Both the position numbers and the translations under genes were made by a program. Under the pieces are notes generated by a model, which had not been told where the DNA came from, searched no databases, and saw nothing but the letters and a program-made list of their open reading frames with translations. From positions 124,001 to 188,000 of the forward strand of contig JAQUPX010000001.1 in the NCBI GenBank assembly GCA_028716385.1: a DNA stretch of 64,000 nt, given 5' to 3'. The stretch's first letter is position 1. Every line of letters begins with the position of its first letter. The DNA is from a bacterium (GTDB taxonomy: Bacteria > Hydrothermota > UBA3073 > JACQXS01 > JAQTXJ01). Of this stretch, positions 34,914 to 43,600 are shown one piece after another.

Positions 34914-35446
34914 AATGTAACGAAATATTAAAATACATATCTGACTATGTAGATGGTGCCTTGTCTCCAAAATTAAACAAACAGATAGAAGCACATCTTA
35001 ATGAATGCTTTTCTTGCAGAGCAATTGCAGATACTTTAAAATTTGCATTAGGATTATGCCAGGAGTTGGAAGTTATTCGAACGCCTGTTTCTGTTCACGA
35101 AAGCTTGCATAAAATGTTAAAGCAAGAATGGGATTTATTGAGAGTACCTATAAGCCTTGAACAGCCACGAATTATGGCAACAGAAATTGTCGGCAAGGGC
35201 AATAAAATGGTTATTAAAATTGAAGTGCCGGGAATAAAGAAATCCGATATTAACATTACCGGCAGTGCGGATGCCATTGAGATAATTGCATTCAGGGAAA
35301 GGCCCAAGGGTACTTATTATATAAATGAACTTCTTTATGGGAAACTGGAAAAACGATTTGATTTGCCCCTTACAATAGATGTTTCAAAAATTAAAATAAA
35401 AGTAGTTGATGGAATGCTTGAAATAACAACAATAGTAAAAAAATAA
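34910..35446 (+). CDS. Zinc anti-sigma domain fused to an Hsp20/alpha-crystallin domain
   Basis: 178 residues. The N-terminus (~1-60) fits the zinc anti-sigma (ZAS) fold: Cys3, His29, Cys33 and Cys36 give the CN...HLNECFSC arrangement (Hx3Cx2C). No transmembrane segment follows, so it should be cytoplasmic. Residues ~86-178 match a small heat-shock protein alpha-crystallin domain: MVIKIEVPGIKKSDINITG, then YYINELLYGKLEKRFDLPL and IKIKVVDGMLEITTIVKK. The usual C-terminal IxI tail is absent. The ATGA overlap with the ECF sigma gene implies coupled translation and an anti-sigma role. The Hsp20 domain could sense misfolded protein and release the sigma. That mechanism is inference; I know of no characterised example. 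Confidence 0.85.
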   Translation: MKCNEILKYISDYVDGALSPKLNKQIEAHLNECFSCRAIADTLKFALGLCQELEVIRTPVSVHESLHKMLKQEWDLLRVPISLEQPRIMATEIVGKGNKMVIKIEVPGIKKSDINITGSADAIEIIAFRERPKGTYYINELLYGKLEKRFDLPLTIDVSKIKIKVVDGMLEITTIVKK

Positions 35447-37291
35447 ATGAGCTATAAATACCTTAACAATATCAATTCTCCGGAAGACGTAAAAAAATTA
35501 AATACGGATGAATTAAAGGAACTTGCAGAGGAAATACGCGAAGAGATAATAAACGTAATATCTAAAAACGGCGGACATCTTGCTCCCTCGCTTGGTGTAG
35601 TCGAATTGACGCTTGCCCTTCATAGAGTATTTGATGCCCCTGTGGATAAAATAATATGGGATGTTGGACACCAGGCGTATCCACACAAACTAATCACAGG
35701 CAGGCGGGAAAAGTTTAATACTATTCGGAAATATGATGGCCTCTCAGGGTTTCCGAAACGAAGCGAAAGCGATTATGATGATTTCGGAGTAGGACATGCA
35801 TCAACGTCTATAGCTGCGGCAATGGGAATTGCCACCGCAAGAGACTTAAATAAAGAAAAATATAAAGTCATAGCGATTATCGGGGACGGAGCGTTGACCG
35901 GGGGGCTTGCTTACGAGGGATTGAACCAGGCGGGTTTCTTGCGTAAAGATATAATAATAGTCCTTAACGACAACAAAATGTCCATATCGGAAAATGTTGG
36001 AGGCGTGGCACATTACTTAAATAAAATAGTTACTACTCCACTTTATACTCAATTCAAAACGGATACGTGGGAACTTTTGGATAAACTGCCTTCCTGGATA
36101 GGCAATGCGGCGAAAGATTCGGTGCGGAGATTAAAAGAAGGATTAAAAAATTTGGCCGTGCCGACTATGCTTTTCGAGGAACTTGGTTTACGATATATTG
36201 GACCGCTGGATGGCCATAACATAGAATTATTGACAGAAAACTTTAAATATATAAAAACCCTGAAAGAACCGGTGTTCGTTCATATTCTTACGGAGAAAGG
36301 CAGGGGGTATAACTTTGCGCAGGCAGAACCCTCAAAATTTCACGGGATAGGCGCATTTAGTATAGACACCGGAGAATCCATATCAAAAAGTAATACTTAT
36401 AGCGATGTATTTGGAGAAACCATTACCGAGCTTGCAAAAACGGATTCCCGTATAGTTGCCATTACTGCTGCAATGCCGGAAGGGACAGGATTGGACATGT
36501 TCCGCAAAGAACTTCCCGAAAGATTTTTTGATGTAGGCATAGCGGAAGAATATGCGTTGACTTTTGCCGCGGGCATTGCTACAAAAGGGTACAAACCTAT
36601 TTGTGCAATATATTCTACCTTTCTTCAACGTGGGCTTGACCAGTTGATACATGATATATGCCTCCAGAACTTGCCGGTTATTTTTGCTGTAGACCGAGCA
36701 GGAATCGTTGGGGAAGATGGACCAACGCACCAGGGGACTTTTGATTTGTCTTATCTGCATTGTATCCCAAATCTTGTAATATGTTCTCCTAAAGATGAAA
36801 ACGAATTGCGTTCGATGTTTTATACGGCAGTAAACAATAATTCTCCAATCGTAATAAGGTATCCTCGTAGTAAAATAACGGGAGTTGAAAAAACGGAACT
36901 TCAAAACATACCTTACGGCAAGGCAGAAATTTTGAAATCCGGAGACAGGGGAACGATTTTTGCAATTGGTTCAATGGTTTATGTGGCAATGGAAGCAGTA
37001 AAAGATTTGCCGGTAGGAGTCGTAAATGCAAGGTTTGCTAAACCTCTCGATAAAGAATTATTTATGCAGTTCAAAGATACTAAAATTATAACTATTGAAG
37101 AAAACACGCTTAATAGCGGGTTTGGAAGCGCAATAATGGAGATGTTTAACGAAGCAGGCGATAACGCAAACCTGTTAAGACTTGGTTTGCCGGATATGTT
37201 TATTGAACAAGGTAATAGGAATTTTATACTTGAAAAATATGGGTTGTCGGCAAAAGGCATACGAGAAAAAGTAGAAAAATTTATTTTGTAG
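35447..37291 (+). CDS. dxs: 1-deoxy-D-xylulose-5-phosphate synthase
   Basis: The 614-residue thiamine-diphosphate enzyme condenses pyruvate and glyceraldehyde-3-phosphate, the first step of the MEP isoprenoid pathway. Motifs: GGHLAPSLGVVELTLALH, IWDVGHQAYPHKL, the ThDP motif GDGALTGGLAYEGLNQAG with VLNDNKMSIS, and VFAVDRAGIVGEDGPTHQG-type sequence in the second domain (read as FAVDRAGIVGEDGPTHQG). The ATG directly follows the stop of the anti-sigma/Hsp20 gene with no gap, so it is co-transcribed with the sigma pair. A small lipoprotein gene follows 9 bases later. Confidence 0.96.
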   Translation: MSYKYLNNINSPEDVKKLNTDELKELAEEIREEIINVISKNGGHLAPSLGVVELTLALHRVFDAPVDKIIWDVGHQAYPHKLITGRREKFNTIRKYDGLSGFPKRSESDYDDFGVGHASTSIAAAMGIATARDLNKEKYKVIAIIGDGALTGGLAYEGLNQAGFLRKDIIIVLNDNKMSISENVGGVAHYLNKIVTTPLYTQFKTDTWELLDKLPSWIGNAAKDSVRRLKEGLKNLAVPTMLFEELGLRYIGPLDGHNIELLTENFKYIKTLKEPVFVHILTEKGRGYNFAQAEPSKFHGIGAFSIDTGESISKSNTYSDVFGETITELAKTDSRIVAITAAMPEGTGLDMFRKELPERFFDVGIAEEYALTFAAGIATKGYKPICAIYSTFLQRGLDQLIHDICLQNLPVIFAVDRAGIVGEDGPTHQGTFDLSYLHCIPNLVICSPKDENELRSMFYTAVNNNSPIVIRYPRSKITGVEKTELQNIPYGKAEILKSGDRGTIFAIGSMVYVAMEAVKDLPVGVVNARFAKPLDKELFMQFKDTKIITIEENTLNSGFGSAIMEMFNEAGDNANLLRLGLPDMFIEQGNRNFILEKYGLSAKGIREKVEKFIL

Positions 37292-37300
37292 GAATATAAT

Positions 37301-37627
37301 ATGAAACTGAAAAGACCGTTATTTTTACTTGTTTTAATTAGCGCTATTGGTTGTGGTAAACAAGTTGGCGATATTGAGGGAGTAGTTGAAAGTTGCAGGT
37401 TTTTCAGGGCAGGTGTATTTGAAAAAGACATATTTCAAATCAAACTACGTACAAAAACCAAGGATGTGTATTTGACAGTGTCGCCCAAAGATGCGAAAGA
37501 AGCCAGAAAAAGAATACACATAGGAGATTCGTTAAGGGTGCACGTTGAATACGAGAAATCTAAAGGGGTGGGGAGCGAAGAAATTGCCCTGCAAGATATT
37601 TTAATTCTAAAAGAAACGTCCCAATAA
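37301..37627 (+). CDS. Small lipoprotein of unknown function
   Basis: The 108-residue protein has a lipobox (LVLISAIGCGKQ) and a beta-rich body (IEGVVESCRFFRAGVFEKD, KTKDVYLTVSPKDAKEARK, GDSLRVHVEYEKSKG), possibly an OB-like fold. I do not recognise the family. It is the last gene of the hpf-to-dxs group. Confidence 0.7.
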   Translation: MKLKRPLFLLVLISAIGCGKQVGDIEGVVESCRFFRAGVFEKDIFQIKLRTKTKDVYLTVSPKDAKEARKRIHIGDSLRVHVEYEKSKGVGSEEIALQDILILKETSQ

Positions 37628-37895
37628 ACATCTGTTTTCTGGCACAGAAAAGCGTGCTTAATTGAGTAACTATTTTCACCTCTTTTTATCCTTTTTGTTC
37701 TAATGCCAAATCGATTTTTAGCCAAGCTCCTGGTCACTTCTGACTTGCAAGATTGATATAATCTTTTGGAGGAAGTGGTTACAAATAAAGACTACGAAAC
37801 AACACGACAGAAACAGGTTGAGGCGAGTTTTTGCTCTGCCCCCGACTATTTTCGGCAGGATAGGATTAATAAAAAGAAATTCAAGGAAATTATTC

Positions 37896-37925
37896 TTGAC
37901 AAATGTCAAAAAAAGTGTCATAAAC
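37896..37925 (+). promoter_or_regulatory. Promoter and TTGAC-AAAT-GTCAA palindrome upstream of the kelch gene
   Basis: TTGACA (37896-37901), an 18-base spacer, then ATAAAC (37920-37925). The -35 box is part of a 14-base perfect dyad (37896-37909) that could be an operator. The rest of the 300-base gap 37628-37895 holds only a weak hairpin (TTTTCTG-GCA-CAGAAAA, 37635-37651). Confidence 0.4.
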
Positions 37926-37965
37926 AGGTATGTATCATTTGGTAATAGGAAGTAAAGTTAATAAG

Positions 37966-40638
37966 ATGAGATTGGTTATAGGGGTGGTTTTGTTTTTATG
38001 CTTTTGCCGGGAGGTAACATATGGCGGGGCGTGGGATGCAACGGGAAGTTTTAATATGGGGAGAAGGGGATACGAGATGGCTGTCCTTACAGATGGAAGG
38101 ATAGTAGTTTTCGGTGGAAGTTCGGATGCAAATGGTTATGAAATTTTTAACCCGGCAACGGGAACATGGATTAGAAAAACAATGTCAACATCTAATAGCG
38201 GACATACTTTCGCAACAACGCTTCCAAACGGAAAGGTTTTGTATATAGTTTCAAGCGCATTTATTTATAACCCTTTTACAGATATTTTTACTAATTCATC
38301 CGCAAGTATCTCCTGGTCAACTTCTGATTTGGGGACATTACTTAAAAATGGAAAAGTTCTGTTTATGAATGGGACAAGTTCCAGTCTTTATAATTATAAA
38401 AATGACGCAGTAACAACTTCAGGAAACATTGGTGTTAGCCATAACGATGGGGTAGAAATCTTGCTTCCCAGTGGTAAAGTTCTTGCGATAGGCGGATACT
38501 CAAGTTCAACGACCGCCTGCAATCTTTACGATACTAGTTCGGGGCAATGGTCTACTACCGGCGCAATTAGCGGATACCGGTATGGTTTTGTGGGCGTGTT
38601 GTTGCCTCCGCCGTGGGATAAAGTATTAATTGCAGGTGGCAGCACAGTAAGTTCCCAACAATGTGAGTTGTATGATATAAGTGTCGGGACATGGTCTGTT
38701 ACCGGGAGTTTAAATAGTGGTCCCAAAACCCCAAGCGCATTGGCGTTACTTCCTTCGGGAAAAGTTTTGGTGGCAGGGGGGGACAATTACCCTCAAAGCT
38801 GTGAAATATATGATCCGAGCACGGGACAATGGACAAATACGACTTCTTCATCTTTTGGGCACAGCCATTATTCAATGGCAATATTGCCAACGGGGAAAGT
38901 GTTATCTGCCGGAGGAAGCTTATCAGATATAGCGAACTGTGAAATTTATGACCCTATAGACGGGAAATGGTTGACTGCTCCGGAATTACAGGTAGAGAGG
39001 GAAGCTCAGACCGTTACTCCCCTTCCTATAATTCATACTTCTAATTGTTCTACTAACGTACTTATTGTTGGGGGAGAAAATTTGGGCGGAGCCGTTAAAA
39101 CCTGTGAACTTTATAATTATTCAAAAGAAATAATAGCAAATACGGGAGACTTGAACACAGCAAGGACTCATCATACTGCGGTATTGTTGGCATCCGGGGA
39201 AGTATTGGTTATGGGAGGGCAAAACTCAAGTGGCGCAACTAAAACTTGTGAACTTTATAATCCCGCGACCGGGGTATGGACAAATAAGGGCGATATGATT
39301 GAATCAAGGTATGACCATACATCTACTTTACTTGGAGACGGTGATAAAATAATAGTAACAGGGGGAATTAATAAATCCGGGGATTATGTAAATACGTGCG
39401 AAACATACAATAATGGTAGTTGGAACAGTGCAGGAAATATGAATACTGCAAGGGCAAATCACATGGCAATAATGCTTATGAATGGGAAAATACTTGTCAT
39501 CGGTGGCACAGGTTCAAGCGGAATACTTAATTCTTGCGAGATATGGGACAGTACTACCGGAAACTGGCAAGCTACCGGAAACCTTATTACGGGTAGATGC
39601 TTACATACTGCCGTGCTTTTGCAGTCAGGAAAAGTTCTTGTTATGGGAGGAAAAAGCTCTACAGGGCAATTGTCAAGCTGTGAGATTTATGACCCGTTAT
39701 CCGGGACATGGTCGACAGCCGGGACTATGAAAGGGGCTCGTATGCTTCATAATGCAACTCTTCTATATTCCGGGTTGGTGCTTGTGAGTGGAGGATGCGA
39801 CGCGACCGGTTCCTTATCATCCTGTGAATTATATGACCCGGCAACTCAACAATGGAAATTGACCGGCTCGCTTGGTAGCGCCAGAAACTATCATTCTTCC
39901 GTTCTTATAACGGGAGAAAGTCCTTATATAATTGTTGTCGGAGGAGAAAGCAACGGGCAAATACTTAAATCTGTAGAAAAATATGATATTGGACTTGGCT
40001 ATCAACAAATATGGCAGTCAAGCATAACTAATTACCCGGCCGTAACGCATATCCCGGATACTGCTATGCACATTGAGGGAACTTTATTTCGAGGCGTTTC
40101 CGAAGCAGACGGAGGCAATTATTGTCATATAGTATCCTCAGACCATCCTATTATGTCGCTTGTTCGTATAGGTGGCGGAAACTGGCAAGGGAATGGCGGG
40201 GGAGATATGTTATATATGCCTCCAAGTTCGGAGTGGGATGAAACACATACGATTATAGACCATCCTGCAAATGCCCCAAAGGGGTATTATAGGTTATGGA
40301 CAATAGTAAACGGTATTCCTACTATATGGTATAAAACCTGTATGAACGTGGAAGAGAACTCTAATTCGCAATCTGTAATTCATAATCCACAAATAGAACT
40401 ATCTCCAAATCCTTCAAAAGAAAAAGTAATTATTAAGTTTAATACAAAATCGGGATGCAAAGTTTTAGTTAATATATATGATTGCTCGGGCAGACACTTA
40501 AAAGAAATAGAACAAAATTATAATACCCCCGGAAATAAATCTATTGACTTGCAGCAAAAACTAAAATCCGGCATTTATTTTTATAATGTAAAAATTGATG
40601 GAAATAAATCGTTTACAGGAAAATTTATAATACTATAG
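37966..40638 (+). CDS. Kelch-repeat secreted protein with sorting domain
   Basis: 890 residues from the ATG at 37966, which begins the signal peptide (MRLVIGVVLFLCFCREVTYG); an in-frame ATG at 37930 would put a charged stretch in front. It has about a dozen kelch-type blades, e.g. TARTHHTAVLLASGEVLVMG followed by CELYNPATGVWTNKG, forming one or two beta-propellers. An Ig-like region follows at ~700-800 (RIGGGNWQGNGGGDMLYMPP), as in galactose-oxidase-like proteins, but copper ligands were not identified. A sorting domain ends the protein (LSPNPSKEKVIIKF, IYDCSGRHLKEIE, SGIYFYNVKIDG). Probable surface adhesion or binding protein. Confidence 0.82.
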   Translation: MRLVIGVVLFLCFCREVTYGGAWDATGSFNMGRRGYEMAVLTDGRIVVFGGSSDANGYEIFNPATGTWIRKTMSTSNSGHTFATTLPNGKVLYIVSSAFIYNPFTDIFTNSSASISWSTSDLGTLLKNGKVLFMNGTSSSLYNYKNDAVTTSGNIGVSHNDGVEILLPSGKVLAIGGYSSSTTACNLYDTSSGQWSTTGAISGYRYGFVGVLLPPPWDKVLIAGGSTVSSQQCELYDISVGTWSVTGSLNSGPKTPSALALLPSGKVLVAGGDNYPQSCEIYDPSTGQWTNTTSSSFGHSHYSMAILPTGKVLSAGGSLSDIANCEIYDPIDGKWLTAPELQVEREAQTVTPLPIIHTSNCSTNVLIVGGENLGGAVKTCELYNYSKEIIANTGDLNTARTHHTAVLLASGEVLVMGGQNSSGATKTCELYNPATGVWTNKGDMIESRYDHTSTLLGDGDKIIVTGGINKSGDYVNTCETYNNGSWNSAGNMNTARANHMAIMLMNGKILVIGGTGSSGILNSCEIWDSTTGNWQATGNLITGRCLHTAVLLQSGKVLVMGGKSSTGQLSSCEIYDPLSGTWSTAGTMKGARMLHNATLLYSGLVLVSGGCDATGSLSSCELYDPATQQWKLTGSLGSARNYHSSVLITGESPYIIVVGGESNGQILKSVEKYDIGLGYQQIWQSSITNYPAVTHIPDTAMHIEGTLFRGVSEADGGNYCHIVSSDHPIMSLVRIGGGNWQGNGGGDMLYMPPSSEWDETHTIIDHPANAPKGYYRLWTIVNGIPTIWYKTCMNVEENSNSQSVIHNPQIELSPNPSKEKVIIKFNTKSGCKVLVNIYDCSGRHLKEIEQNYNTPGNKSIDLQQKLKSGIYFYNVKIDGNKSFTGKFIIL

Positions 40639-40680
40639 TAAAACCAGTATAACATATTAAGTAAATATAAGGGGGAAGGA

Positions 40681-43600
40681 ATGAAAAGATTTTTTGATTT
40701 TTTGAAAAATATGTTTGTTGTTTTAGGGATTTATATCCCGACAATAAGTCAATCTGTACAAGTGTGGATAACCGTACCAAACCAAAAAGAAGTATGGACA
40801 GGAGGCTCCGACCATATAATATCGTGGAGTTGTGATTATCCTGATTCCGTTGCGTATTTTAATTTGTTGCATTCATTATCCCCTTATAATTCCGACACCC
40901 TGTTTTTTGACAATTTTGAATCGGGTTCTGCAAGCTCTGCGAGATGGACAAAAAGTAATTGTCTCGTCAATAGTGTCGGTGTGAGTGAGCCCAGCGGGAC
41001 ATATTCTCTTGATGTCCAGGGACAAGACACTTGCCTTTCAATACCGATAGATTTATCCTATTTTCCTGGTGGGAAAGTTTTCCTGTATTATTACTACGAA
41101 CGAACTGGCGGAGGAGACGTTATAGAATCCGGAGAAAATTTTCTGGTAGAATATTATGACAGCAATCAATGGACGATAGGCAAAACTTATGATTATCAAA
41201 GTGGCCTCACGAATCAATACACATTGGATTCTCTTGCTATTCCATCCAATGCATTAGTCTCTAATTTTAGATTCAGATTTAGAAGTACCGGAACGGATGG
41301 TTCTTTTGACGATTATTTTGTAGATAATGTCTGTCTTTTATCTAAAGAAAGCTGCAGAGATACTATAGCAATCAATATTCCAAAAACGGATACAGCACAA
41401 CTTTGGACGCTTCCTTTTATAAGTAAAGATAATTGTAGAATAAAAATCCAGGCAATGGATAGCGCAGGAAACGTTTTAGCGGAAGATATGAACGACAGCA
41501 CTTTAAAGATTGAATTTTATACGTTTGTAACATATCCAAATGGTGGAGAAAATATTTATGGAGGTTCTAATCACCAGATAAACTGGTCAACGGTTGGCGA
41601 AAAAATAGGGAGTTATAAATTATTATTTTCGCAAAACGGGAGTAGTTGGGACAGTATTGTTTCGGGGATATTGCCTTCGGACACTAATTATAGTTGGAAA
41701 TTTCCGTTTGTAAATTCAACGAACTGTAAAGTAAAAATACAAACATTAGATAGCGCCAGCAATATCATTTATGAAGATAACAGTAATAATAATTTTTCCA
41801 TACAAACAAATATTCTTTTGAACTCTCCTAAGGGAGGAGACGTATGGTTAGCAGAATCAACTTATTCGGTAACGTGGTCTCCTTTTGCAACAGGGTTTGA
41901 AAAGTATAGAATATTATTATCAAAAAACAGTGGGGTTGCTTATGATGATACAGTTGTCAATATAACAAGCCCTACGGATTCGTCTTATACATGGACACTC
42001 CCGCGTGTAAATTGTTTTACTTCTCGTGTTAAAATACAGATAGTAGATGCAAATAACCTAATCGTTGAAAACGGCAACACTAATGACTTTACTATTCGTA
42101 GAACGCCTTACATAACTTTGAGTTCCCCGAACAACAAAGAAAAGTGGACAACAGGCACTACTTGTTCAGTAAAATGGGATATTACGGGGGGCATAGGCGA
42201 TGTCTCGGGGTATAACTTGTTGTTGTCAAAAGATGGGGGTGTTTCGTATCCCGCTTCCATCGCGACAGGTGTACCTGCCGACAGCACAGGTTGGAACTGG
42301 GTTCCTTCTGCTATAAATTGTAATACCTGTAAGATAAAGGCTCAGATATTTGATGATTCGGGATATATGGTTTCGGAAGATATTTCGGATTCCGTTTTTA
42401 CGATAGAAACGTATCCAATTTTAACATCGCCTAACGGGGGGGAAACATGGGCCGCCGGGTCAAATCATCCGATTACCTGGACTACGGTTGGCACGGGGCA
42501 GAAGTCATTCAGGCTTCTTTTCACTACAACCGGTAACTGGAATAATGTTCTCTATCCTTTTTCTTCCCAGCATCCTTATCCTGCCAATTTTGATTCTACC
42601 TGGGAATTTTCGCAGCCAGGTATTCCTAAAATGAAAGTTCATTTTGATACCATTAATACGGAATCGGGATGTGATTATGTGTATGTGTACGATAAAAACA
42701 ATACCTTAATTACGCAATATAGTGGAACTCGTGGCAGCACATGGACACCTGAAATTCCGGGAGATGGAGCGAAGATAAGGTTAAAAAGCGATGGTACTGT
42801 TCAGAAACATGGTTTTGATGTAGATTCCATAAGCTATTACATACTAGCTAATGTCGATACTATAGATAGTAATATACCCGGCACATCCGTGTCGTACAAT
42901 TGGAAAGTTCTCCCCTTTAACTGTCCTGTTAGCTGGATAAAATTGGAAATGGTGGACAGTTCGGGAAATATCATAGCTTGGGATACAAACGACAACAGTT
43001 TTGCAATTACGTTTTCTTCTAAACTTGTTTACCCAAACGGTGGCGAAAGCTGGAAAGGAAGTAATGTTTATACAATAAAATGGCGTGTGGTTGGCGGCGA
43101 AGCAATAAGCACTTATAAGCTAGTTTACTCTACGGATGGTGGGGCGACATACCCTTATCTTATTGCAGAAAATATTGCAGCAACGGATTCTACTTATAAT
43201 TGGACAACTCCAAATATAGGTTCTGATTCCGTAAAAGTAAAATTACAGGCATTGGATGGAACAAAACAAGTATTGTTAGAAGATTACTCTGACGGCAATT
43301 TTGAAATAGACGGAATGCCACCGGCTACAGTTGACAATCTTCAGATTCTCACAAAAACATGGGACTCTATTAATTTACAATGGATTGCACCGGGGGACGA
43401 TTCTATGAGAGGGAGAGCGACAGAGTACGATATAAGATATTCCAATACTCCCATAACAGAAGGAAACTGGCAATCCGCAGTACAATGTATGAGTGAACCG
43501 TCGCCGGGAACGGCGGGAGTTATTGCTACGCATACCGTAGGAACTACCGGGAAGAAGAGTTTCGTATGCGAAAGCAAAGACAAAGGAAATGTCGGGAATA

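Noticed and set aside
37718-37921. 67-codon minus-strand frame upstream of the kelch gene
   Set aside because: Hydrophobic-rich but with no ribosome site or recognisable family, and it overlaps the likely kelch promoter.
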